DNA of 53,478 bases, taken from Pseudomonadota bacterium. GTDB lineage: Bacteria > Pseudomonadota > Gammaproteobacteria > Steroidobacterales > Steroidobacteraceae. The stretch covers positions 1 to 53,478 of the forward strand of contig JANXOV010000140.1 of NCBI GenBank assembly GCA_025357635.1. Reading direction: 5' to 3'. Within the stretch, counting starts at the first letter, position 1, and the number at the start of each line of letters is the position of its first letter. Below, in pieces: positions 18,921 to 26,102 of this stretch. The notes below the pieces were generated by a model that ran no database searches, was not told where the DNA came from, and worked only from the letters and a program-made list of their open reading frames with translations. A program made the position numbers and the translations under genes.

Positions 18921-19679
18921 ATGCGCTTGCAAAACAAAGTGGCGATCGTTACCGGCGCAGGTTCAGGCTTCGGCGAGGGCATCGCCAAACGCTTCGCTCT
19001 GGAGGGCGCAAAGATCGTCGTCGCCGACATCAATGCCGCTGCGGGCAGGCGCGTTGCCGGAGAAATCAGCGCGAGCGGCGGGGCCGCCGTGTTCGCCGAG
19101 GCGGATGTGTCGCGCAGCGACAGCATGGCCGATCTGCTGCTGGCCACGTTGAAGGTCTATGGCGCGCTCGACATCGTGGTCAACAATGCCGGCACCACGC
19201 ACCGCAACCGGCCGTTGCTGGAAGTCGACGAGCGCGAATTCGACCGCATCTTCGCCGTCAACGTCAAGAGCATCTATCTATCCGCGCAGCACTTCGTGCC
19301 GCATTTTCGCAAAGTCGGCGGCGGTGCCTTCGTCAACGTTGCCTCGACCGCAGCCGTGCGCCCGCGTCCCGGCCTCACCTGGTACAACGGATCCAAGGGC
19401 GCCGTGGTCGTCATCAGCAAGTCCATGGCCGCAGAACTTGCGCCGGAGAAAATCCGCGTCAACTGCGTCAACCCCGTGATGGGACCCACCGGACTCATGC
19501 AGGATTTCATGGGTGTCCCCGACACACCGGAGAACCGCGCGAAGTTCATGGCTACGATTCCGATGGGTCGATTCTCATCCCCCGCCGACGTCGCCAATGC
19601 CTGCCTGTACCTCGCCTCCGACGAGGCTGCGTTCATCACCGGCGTCAGCATCGAAGTTGATGGTGGCCGGTGCATTTAG
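18921..19679 (+). CDS. short-chain dehydrogenase/reductase (252 aa)
   Basis: Classical SDR of the glucose-dehydrogenase/FabG-like type. The cofactor motif is VTGAGSGFGEGIAKRF (about 10-25) and VVNNAGTTHRNRP follows near residue 91. The catalytic Tyr155-x3-Lys159 is in WYNGSKGAV, with the Ser in NVASTAAV. The C-terminal FITGVSIEVDGGRCI is the usual substrate-side end. It oxidises or reduces a secondary alcohol/ketone; the substrate is unknown. The gene ends at 19679, and an endonuclease relic on the opposite strand abuts the stop codon. Last gene of the htpG-dehydrogenase-ALDH-SDR series. Confidence 0.95.
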   Translation: MRLQNKVAIVTGAGSGFGEGIAKRFALEGAKIVVADINAAAGRRVAGEISASGGAAVFAEADVSRSDSMADLLLATLKVYGALDIVVNNAGTTHRNRPLLEVDEREFDRIFAVNVKSIYLSAQHFVPHFRKVGGGAFVNVASTAAVRPRPGLTWYNGSKGAVVVISKSMAAELAPEKIRVNCVNPVMGPTGLMQDFMGVPDTPENRAKFMATIPMGRFSSPADVANACLYLASDEAAFITGVSIEVDGGRCI

Positions 19680-19929
19680 CTTCGACACGTTTCCGCTGAA
19701 ACGTGCGGCACGCAAGTTCTCTTGAACATCAGGCTTGCAATCGCGCGGCGCCCAGATCCAACCCACCTTTGAAGTTCAGCCAATGCGCGCAGGACTTCAG
19801 CGCGCCATCGTTCCAGCCTTTGCGCCGATCGAACTCAGCGATTCACAGCAACCAGCGATGCGTCGCTGCGTTTAGCTGTCCGGCAAGCTCGGCGGACGCG
19901 CCAAGACGTTCAGCAGGTGCTCCATCCGT
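19679..19929 (-). pseudogene. relic of a DUF222 / 13E12-type HNH endonuclease gene
   Basis: Reading the minus strand from 19929, one frame gives ERLGASAELAGQLNAATHRW, then LL, an in-frame TGA (19843-19845), then IAEFDRRKGWNDGALKSCAH and WLNFKGGLDLGAAR before the frame ends at a TGA at 19729-19731. This is the N-terminal signature of DUF222 proteins of the mycobacterial 13E12-repeat type (AAT-x-R-x-L...IAEFDRR-x-GW...SCAHWL...GAAR). In another frame, CVPHVSAETCRS (19714-19679) resembles the short HVSAETxRR segment that lies between DUF222 and the HNH motif in full-length proteins. So this looks like an internally deleted, stop-containing remnant of a roughly 400-residue gene. No start codon is obvious. 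A LexA box sits just upstream in the correct orientation. Confidence 0.65.
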
Positions 19930-19942
19930 GACCCGCTCCGGA

Positions 19943-19962
19943 GGCTGTTTATATATACAGTA
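19943..19962 (-). promoter_or_regulatory. LexA-binding SOS box
   Basis: The minus strand reads TACTGTATATATAAACAG, differing at one position from the enterobacterial consensus TACTGTATATATATACAG, with the diagnostic CTG-N10-CAG core at 19945-19960. It lies about 15-20 bp upstream of the DUF222 relic and points toward it. No intact gene on either strand begins near enough to be its target, so it is probably an orphaned operator. Mycobacterial 13E12-repeat genes are known LexA targets, which supports the pairing. Confidence 0.75.
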
Positions 19963-20122
19963 TCATAGCAAAGTCCAGCTGATGCTCGAGCGCGTCATTC
20001 TCTGACCTTGCGACCCATAAGAAGCGGTCCGTCCATCGATCTGTTGTAAATTGACGTCAAGGCTCTCAACGCCGTGCAAGCAACACACGTGACCATCGGC
20101 AGAACACCAGTGCGCCGGGCAG
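19963..20122. other. non-coding gap upstream of the second TonB operon
   Basis: With the relic and SOS box this completes a gene-poor stretch of about 590 bp. Short open frames here (for example on the minus strand up to 20243) have no recognisable protein character. The only visible element is a 10-bp perfect palindrome TTGACGTCAA at 20051-20060, about 70 bp upstream of the predicted promoter. It could be a regulator site, but nothing supports a specific factor. Confidence 0.4.
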
Positions 20123-20152
20123 TTGCACATCCAAGCCGGCATCGCTTATAAC
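20123..20152 (+). promoter_or_regulatory. candidate sigma-70 promoter of the TonB/ABC import operon
   Basis: TTGCAC at 20123-20128, an 18-base spacer and TATAAC at 20147-20152. The -10 matches five of six consensus positions; the -35 is weak, as expected for a regulated promoter. It predicts a leader of about 110 bases before the receptor ATG at 20270, where AGGAG sits at a good distance. Confidence 0.45.
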
Positions 20153-20269
20153 CAAAGCGCATGAGGGCTCGAGGAAGTATCAGTTCACAGCGCGCCATTG
20201 CCCGATAATGATGCTTATGTCTCGCAACGGTTCCGTTGCGCACTTACCAGATCTTTGCAGGAGATTTCA

Positions 20270-22483
20270 ATGGGTTCAAGAATTTCAGCGGCCGCGGCGC
20301 TTGCAGTGGCGGCTATTGGCGTCTCAACGGGATATGCGGCTCCGACCGGCTTGGACGAAATTGTCGTCACCGCGCAACGAAAGGAAGAGTCCGCACAGAG
20401 CGTCGGCATTGCGCTGTCCGTGATCGGCGGCGATGCACTCAAGGCCCGCGGCATCGTCAAGGTCAACGATCTGCAAAATGCCACGCCCAGTCTCGAGGTT
20501 GAGCCCGCCTTCGGCAGCGGCCAGCCGCAATTCCGGCTGCGCGGCGTGGGCTTCATCGACTACACCTCGAACAACAGCTCGCCCGTCGGCGTCAGCGTGG
20601 ATGACGTGGCGCTGCCCTTGCCCATACAAACCCAGGGTGAGTTGTTCGACATCAATCGCGTCGAAGTATTGCGCGGACCGCAGGGCACGCTCTATGGACG
20701 CAACACCACGGGTGGCGCGGTAAACTTCATCACCAACCGGCCGACGGCGGATTTTCATGCCGGCATCACCGCGGACTATGGTTCGCACGATGCCTTCAGC
20801 GCCGAAGGCTATGTGTCCGGCGGCTTCAGCGACACGCTCAAAGGCCGATTGTCCTGGGCGACCGAGCAGGGCGGCGCATGGCAGCGCAATCGCGTCAGCG
20901 GCGACAAGCTGGGCGACCGCAACAAGTTCGCGGTTCGGGCGCAGTTCGAGTGGGATGCGTCGAAGGCCGTCAATCTTCGTCTGAATTTGCATGCATCGCA
21001 GGACAAGTCCGACGGCTACGGCCTGCAGCTGTTCACCGCCACGTCCGCGGTTCCGGGCAATCCGCCGGTCATTGCTGCCGAGACAAATCCCTACGCCACC
21101 GGCTGGAGTCTGCGGCCGAGTTTCGCAAGTTCCGTGGGACTGCGCGCCGGCGAGAAGCCGGGACTCAATAACACCAACAATGGACTCGACCTGACCGCCA
21201 ACATCGATCTGGGATTTGCCAGGCTCACCAGCATCACCGCATACAACAAGCTGCTGCGCCGCGAATTGACGGATTGGGACGGCACGGCCTTTGCGATCAC
21301 CGACGTGTATTTCCGCAGCGACGCCAAGGTGTTTTCACAGGAAGTGCGTCTCGCCTCCACCTCAACCGGTCCTTTGGGCTGGGTGGGCGGCGTGTATTAC
21401 TCGAACGAGAAACTGGCGGAAGATTTCAACAACGACTTGAGCGAGAGCCTTTTCGGCGGTCTGGCTACGACCTCTTACGAGCAGAAGGGCAAGTCGTTGG
21501 GGGTGTTTGCCCAGGGCAGCTACATGTTCACCGATGCCCTCAAGTTCATCCTGGGTGTGCGGCAGGAACATGAAACACGTGATTTGAGCAATCTGAACAC
21601 GAAATTCCTGACCGCTGGAGGATTCGAGATCCCCTCGTTCACCGGCGGCGCGCAAAGCCGCTCGCTGTCGTCCTCCGACACTTCCGGCAAAGTCGCCTTG
21701 GAATATCAGCTGGCTGCGCGCAGCCTGCTCTACGGCAGCATCAGCCGCGGCGTGAAATCCGGCGGCTTCACCACACACAACACATTGGATCCGCGCTCAG
21801 CCAATGCATTCGATCCGGAAACGCTGGTCGCGTACGAATTGGGCGTCAAGTCCGATATCACGCCGACGCTGCGCGTGAATGCGGCGGTCTTTTATTACGA
21901 CTACAAGGACCAGCAGGTGTTGTCCGCGGAGAAGTTCACCGTCATCGGCGCGAACGGTCCGGTGGACACTTACGTCGGCAAGTTCGTGAATGCGCCGAAA
22001 TCGAAAATTTCGGGCGGTGAAGTCGAGCTGCAGTGGCGGCCGATCGAGAATCTCGAAATCGGGCAGTACGTGGGCTACAAGGAAGGAAAGTTCAAGGACA
22101 CCATCTTGAATCGCAAACTGGTGGACTTCAACGGCAAGGACCTGGACATTCCGAAACTCAGCTACGGCGGCGACATTGCGTACTCATGGATCATCGGCGG
22201 CTACCGCCTGCGGGCCGAAACCAATTACAGTTACCATGATGAATACCAGCAGCTGTTTTTGTTGACGCTGCCCGAGCACACGCTGCCCTCGTACTGGCTG
22301 ACCAATGCCAACGTGACGTTGTCGCCCACCAGCGGATCGCAGTGGAGCGCCACGCTGTGGGGACGCAATATCTTCAGCGAGAAGTATTACCTGACCAAGA
22401 ACTTCTTTTTGGATGAAACCGCCATCGTCGCGGCCGCCGGCCAGCCGGCGACGTTCGGCATCCGCGTGAGTTATTCTTTCTAA
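20270..22483 (+). CDS. TonB-dependent outer membrane receptor (737 aa)
   Basis: First gene of the 20.3-31 kb import operon. Signal peptide at residues 1-23 (ISAAAALAVAAIGVSTGYAA), TonB-box-like DEIVVTAQRK, and a plug domain (about 35-150) with FRLRGVGFI, INRVEVLRGPQGTLYGRNTT and GGAVNFITNRP. The barrel ends in GIRVSYSF with the terminal Phe. The plug resembles receptors of the FyuA/pesticin-like or 'unknown ligand' groups common in sphingomonads. The ATG at 20270, preceded by AGGAG, gives a proper signal peptide; an in-frame start at 20198 would put 24 non-signal residues in front. Fifteen bp separate it from the alpha/beta hydrolase gene. Confidence 0.93.
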   Translation: MGSRISAAAALAVAAIGVSTGYAAPTGLDEIVVTAQRKEESAQSVGIALSVIGGDALKARGIVKVNDLQNATPSLEVEPAFGSGQPQFRLRGVGFIDYTSNNSSPVGVSVDDVALPLPIQTQGELFDINRVEVLRGPQGTLYGRNTTGGAVNFITNRPTADFHAGITADYGSHDAFSAEGYVSGGFSDTLKGRLSWATEQGGAWQRNRVSGDKLGDRNKFAVRAQFEWDASKAVNLRLNLHASQDKSDGYGLQLFTATSAVPGNPPVIAAETNPYATGWSLRPSFASSVGLRAGEKPGLNNTNNGLDLTANIDLGFARLTSITAYNKLLRRELTDWDGTAFAITDVYFRSDAKVFSQEVRLASTSTGPLGWVGGVYYSNEKLAEDFNNDLSESLFGGLATTSYEQKGKSLGVFAQGSYMFTDALKFILGVRQEHETRDLSNLNTKFLTAGGFEIPSFTGGAQSRSLSSSDTSGKVALEYQLAARSLLYGSISRGVKSGGFTTHNTLDPRSANAFDPETLVAYELGVKSDITPTLRVNAAVFYYDYKDQQVLSAEKFTVIGANGPVDTYVGKFVNAPKSKISGGEVELQWRPIENLEIGQYVGYKEGKFKDTILNRKLVDFNGKDLDIPKLSYGGDIAYSWIIGGYRLRAETNYSYHDEYQQLFLLTLPEHTLPSYWLTNANVTLSPTSGSQWSATLWGRNIFSEKYYLTKNFFLDETAIVAAAGQPATFGIRVSYSF

Positions 22484-22498
22484 GGGTGAGCGCCTGCC

Positions 22499-23455
22499 AT
22501 GAGATTTTTTCTTAAAGTGGCGGGCATTCTCATTGCCGTGATCGCGCTCGGGCTGTTGGCCGCCTGGCTCAAGTATCGCGGCCCGGACATCCCGTACGCG
22601 GTGCTCGAAAAGAAGTACGGCAGCGAAGCGTCGCACTTCGTCGACCTCCCCAACGGCGTGCGCCTGCACTACCGCGACGAGGGCAACGCGGCCGGCCCGC
22701 TGCTGGTGTTGTTGCACGGCTACGGCGACGCCTTCACCAGCTGGGAAGGCTGGGTGGCGGTGCTCAGGGACCGCTATCGGCTCATCAGCATCGATTTCCC
22801 CGGGCACGGACTGACGCGCGCACCCCAGGGTTACCGGCTTGACGGCGACGAACTGGCCGATCTGGTGGATGTGTTCGCGGCGCGGCGCGAGCTGCCGCCG
22901 TTCGCGCTGGCCGGTAATTCCATGGGCGGGGGCGTGGCCTGGCGCTTCGCGGTGCGCCATCCGCAGCGGCTGAAGGCGCTGATCCTGGTCGATGCGGCCG
23001 GGTTTGCGCCCGAAGCGCCTCCAAAAGAGATGCCGCTGGCGTTCAAGATTCTGCAATACCCCATCGGCCGGCAGATCCTGGCGCGCATCGACAACGCGCC
23101 GCTCATCGATCAGGGCCTGAAAGCGGACGTGTACGACAAGACGCTGATCACGCCGGCACTGGTGGCGCGCTGGGCGGAGTTCCAGCGTGCGCCGGGACAC
23201 CGCGACATCCTGATGTCCGTGAACCTGGGAAGCCAGGCTGCCGCGACCACGGCGGTGATCGCGCAAATCACCGCGCCGACGCTGGTGCTGCACGGCCAGA
23301 GCGATGTGCTGATCGAGTTGCGCAGCTCGCAGCGCATGGCCGCCGCCATTCCCAACGCCAGGCTCATCGTTTATCCCAACGTGGGGCATCTGCCGCAGAT
23401 CGAGATTCCGCAGCGCTCCGCGGAGGATGTCGCCAGCTTTTTGAAGGAGATCTGA
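22499..23455 (+). CDS. membrane-anchored alpha/beta hydrolase (318 aa)
   Basis: An N-terminal hydrophobic helix (residues 4-22, VAGILIAVIALGLLAAWL) anchors or exports the protein, so the hydrolase domain is probably periplasmic. The domain begins near VRLHYRDEG and has LLVLLHGYGDAF (oxyanion strand) and FPGHGLT. The nucleophile elbow is GNSMGGG with Ser141, Asp269 follows in GQSDVLIE and His297 in NVGHLPQIE: a complete triad of the epoxide-hydrolase/haloperoxidase-like group, but with Asn-Ser rather than Asp as nucleophile, so an esterase/amidase-type reaction. In the operon it could act on the imported ligand before inner-membrane transport. Confidence 0.88.
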   Translation: MRFFLKVAGILIAVIALGLLAAWLKYRGPDIPYAVLEKKYGSEASHFVDLPNGVRLHYRDEGNAAGPLLVLLHGYGDAFTSWEGWVAVLRDRYRLISIDFPGHGLTRAPQGYRLDGDELADLVDVFAARRELPPFALAGNSMGGGVAWRFAVRHPQRLKALILVDAAGFAPEAPPKEMPLAFKILQYPIGRQILARIDNAPLIDQGLKADVYDKTLITPALVARWAEFQRAPGHRDILMSVNLGSQAAATTAVIAQITAPTLVLHGQSDVLIELRSSQRMAAAIPNARLIVYPNVGHLPQIEIPQRSAEDVASFLKEI

Positions 23456-23460
23456 GGCGT

Positions 23461-24816
23461 ATGCGGCTGGATGGCCTCGGCAATCCGGTCACGGTGGAGG
23501 ATCCGCGCACGCTCGAGGGAATCGAGGATTTCGTCGAGGGTTTTCTCGCCTACGAGCAGCGCGCCGAACACATCATCGCCACCGCTGCCGCCGCGCCGGA
23601 TTGCTGCATCGCCAATGCGTACGCCGGCATGCTGTGGATGCTGCTCGAGGCGCCCGAAGCGCCGCAGCGCGCTGCATCGTATCTGGCGGCCACCGAGCGT
23701 ACCGCCGCCACGGCGACGCGCCGCGAGCAAATGAACGTCGCACTGCTGCGCGCCTGGGTGGGCGATGACATGCCGCAGGCCATCGGCCTCGCGCAGCAGA
23801 TTGCCGGCGAGTTTCCGCAGGATCTGGCGGTGGTCAAGCTGCATCAGTATTTCGACTTCAACCGCGGCAACTTCACCGGCATGCTGCACAGCGCCCTGCG
23901 GGTGCGCGAGGCCAACAAGGACGTGGCCTATATCCACGGCATGACGGCGTTCGCCTATGAGCAATGCCATCTGCTAGACCAAGCCGAGCGCAGCGCGCAT
24001 CGCGCCCTGGAATTGCGGCGCAAGGAGCCGTGGGCGCAGCATGCACTGGCGCATGTGTATCTGACCCGCGGGCAGATCGAGGACGGCGCCTGGTTTCTGG
24101 AAAGCGTCACCGACACCTGGACCGGACTCAATTCGTTCATGGTCACTCACAACTGGTGGCACCTGGCGCTGTTTTATCTGAGCCAGGGCCGCGAGGGTGA
24201 CGTGCTGTCGCTGTATGACCAGCATTGCTGGGGCGTGCTGAAAACCTACTCGCAGGATCAGGTGGGCGCCGTGTCGCTGCTGGCGCGCATGGAGCTCGCG
24301 GGCATCGATGTGGGCGATCGCTGGCAGGACCTGGGCACCTACCTGCGCGCGCGGGTGAACGACACCGTGCAGCCGTTTCTCACCCTGCAGTATCTGTACG
24401 GACTGGCCCGCGCGACACTGCCCGAAGCCGATCAACTCCTGCAGGCAACGCGCGCCCGTGCCGGGACCGCGCCGCAGTTTGTGCGTGCAGCCTGGGCGGA
24501 GGTGGCGCTGCCTGCAGCCGAAGGGCTGATGGCGTACGTCCGGGGCGATTTCGCTGCTGCGCGGCGCCAGCTGGGCGCGGCGCTGCCGCGCATGAGCGAA
24601 ACCGGCGGCAGCCATGCGCAGCGCGATCTGTTCGAGCAGATCCTGCTGGACGCGCGCATTCGCAGTGGCGATCTGAATCTCGCGCAGCAGCAGCTGGAAC
24701 TGCGTCGCAGCGTGGACCGCTTGAGCGTTCCCATCAACTCCGCGCTGGCAAAGATCTATGATGCGCTGGATCTGCCGAGCGAAGCGCAGCGCGCCCGGGC
24801 GCGCATCGAAGAGTAA
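23461..24816 (+). CDS. TTC38/StaR-like tetratricopeptide repeat protein (451 aa)
   Basis: All-helical, cytosolic protein made of TPR-like helix pairs. It contains the recognisable core of the TTC38 family: PWAQHALAHVYLTRGQIEDG near residue 200, then WTGLNSFMVTHNWWHLALFY. The conserved His/Trp residues in H-N-W-W-H-x-A-L are family marks and are unusual for a scaffold, which has led to speculation about a binding or catalytic pocket. No known reaction. It sits 5 bp after the alpha/beta hydrolase and 2 bp before the M20 peptidase, tightly embedded in the operon, so a role in processing or sensing the imported compound is likely. Confidence 0.8.
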   Translation: MRLDGLGNPVTVEDPRTLEGIEDFVEGFLAYEQRAEHIIATAAAAPDCCIANAYAGMLWMLLEAPEAPQRAASYLAATERTAATATRREQMNVALLRAWVGDDMPQAIGLAQQIAGEFPQDLAVVKLHQYFDFNRGNFTGMLHSALRVREANKDVAYIHGMTAFAYEQCHLLDQAERSAHRALELRRKEPWAQHALAHVYLTRGQIEDGAWFLESVTDTWTGLNSFMVTHNWWHLALFYLSQGREGDVLSLYDQHCWGVLKTYSQDQVGAVSLLARMELAGIDVGDRWQDLGTYLRARVNDTVQPFLTLQYLYGLARATLPEADQLLQATRARAGTAPQFVRAAWAEVALPAAEGLMAYVRGDFAAARRQLGAALPRMSETGGSHAQRDLFEQILLDARIRSGDLNLAQQQLELRRSVDRLSVPINSALAKIYDALDLPSEAQRARARIEE

Positions 24817-24818
24817 AC

Positions 24819-26102
24819 ATGACCCAGGAATTCACCGACCAGCTGTTGAAGCGCATCGAAGCGCGCGCCGAGGAGATGGTGGAGCTGACACGCGAGCTCA
24901 TCCGCTATCCCACCGTCAACCCGCCGGGCGAGGCCTACGAGCCGTGCGCGCGCTTCATCGGCGAGCGGCTCAAGGCCCGTGGCTTCGATGTGCAGTACGT
25001 GCGCGCCACCGGCACGCCCGGCGACAACGACCGGCTGCCGCGCATCAACGTGATCGCGCGCTGGCAGGGCGCGACAGCCGGCCCCTGCGTGCATTTCAAC
25101 AGCCACATCGACGTGGTCAAGACGGGCGAGGGCTGGACGGTGGATCCGTTCAGCGGCGTGGTTCGTGACGGCCGCGTCTATGGCCGCGGCGCCTGCGACA
25201 TGAAGGGCGGCATGGCGGCCTCCATCATCGCGGTGGAATCGCTGATCGAGTCAGGGGCGCCGATTCCCGGCGCATTGGAGATTTCTGGCACGGTCGATGA
25301 GGAATCCGGCGGCTACGGCGGTGTGCACTATCTCGCCGAGCGCGGCTGGTTTTCCAAGCCGCGCGTGGATCACGTCATCATCCCGGAGCCTCTGAACGTC
25401 GACCGCGTGTGCATAGGACACCGCGGTGTGTGGTGGGCTGAGATCCAGACGCATGGCCGCATCGCGCATGGCTCCATGCCCTTCCTGGGCGACTGCGCCG
25501 TGCGCCACATGCACGCCGTGGTGGAACGCTTTGAGCGCGAATTGTTTCCCGCCATGGCCCAGCGGCACACGGCCATGCCGGTGGTTCCCGATGGCGCGCG
25601 CCAGTCGACATTGAACATCAACTCCTTTCACGGCGGCGCGGAGGAGCAGACCGAGGGCTTCCCGTCCGCGTGCGTGCCGGATTCCTGCCGCATGATCATC
25701 GACCGCCGCTTTTTGATCGAGGAGACGCTGGATCAGGTGAAGGGGGAGGTGCGCGATGTCCTCGAATCGCTCCTTCGGCAGCGGCCCGGGTTTCGCTACG
25801 ACATGCGCGATCTGTTCGAGGTGCTGCCCACCATGGCCGACCCGAACGGTCCGGTAGCGCGCAATACCGCGGCGGCGATCCGCCAGATCCTTGGCCGCGA
25901 GGCGCAATTCGTCTGCTCGCCCGGCACCTACGACCAGAAGCACATCGATCGGATCGGCAAGCTCAAGGACTGCATTGCCTACGGTCCTGGTATTCTCGAT
26001 CTGGCGCACCAACCGGACGAGTATGTGGTCATCGAGGATTTGATCGCTTCCAGCAAAGTCATGGCGCTGTCGGCTTGGTCTTTGTTGAACGGCCGGACAT
26101 GA
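24819..26102 (+). CDS. M20-family metallopeptidase, ArgE/DapE type (427 aa)
   Basis: Cytosolic di-zinc amidohydrolase that removes an acyl or aminoacyl group. Zinc site segments: CVHFNSHIDVV (His and bridging region), GRGACDMKGGMAA (bridging Asp), TVDEESGGYGG (catalytic Glu-Glu pair) and DHVIIPEP (third ligand). The C-terminal His ligand is probably in YDQKHIDRIG. The dimerisation domain lies between about 190 and 310. Likely substrates are dipeptides or N-acyl amino acids. The stop overlaps the start of the transporter fusion gene (ATGA at 26099-26102), so uptake and hydrolysis are translationally coupled. Confidence 0.92.
   Translation: MTQEFTDQLLKRIEARAEEMVELTRELIRYPTVNPPGEAYEPCARFIGERLKARGFDVQYVRATGTPGDNDRLPRINVIARWQGATAGPCVHFNSHIDVVKTGEGWTVDPFSGVVRDGRVYGRGACDMKGGMAASIIAVESLIESGAPIPGALEISGTVDEESGGYGGVHYLAERGWFSKPRVDHVIIPEPLNVDRVCIGHRGVWWAEIQTHGRIAHGSMPFLGDCAVRHMHAVVERFERELFPAMAQRHTAMPVVPDGARQSTLNINSFHGGAEEQTEGFPSACVPDSCRMIIDRRFLIEETLDQVKGEVRDVLESLLRQRPGFRYDMRDLFEVLPTMADPNGPVARNTAAAIRQILGREAQFVCSPGTYDQKHIDRIGKLKDCIAYGPGILDLAHQPDEYVVIEDLIASSKVMALSAWSLLNGRT

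Noticed and set aside
17183-19147. 654-residue minus-strand open frame across the dehydrogenase, ALDH and SDR genes
   Set aside because: Shadow of three well-supported plus-strand enzymes; its translation is low-complexity and lacks family motifs.
20051-20060. Palindrome TTGACGTCAA as operator or CRE-like site
   Set aside because: Ten bases is short enough to occur by chance in a gap of this size, and no second copy or matching regulator is seen.
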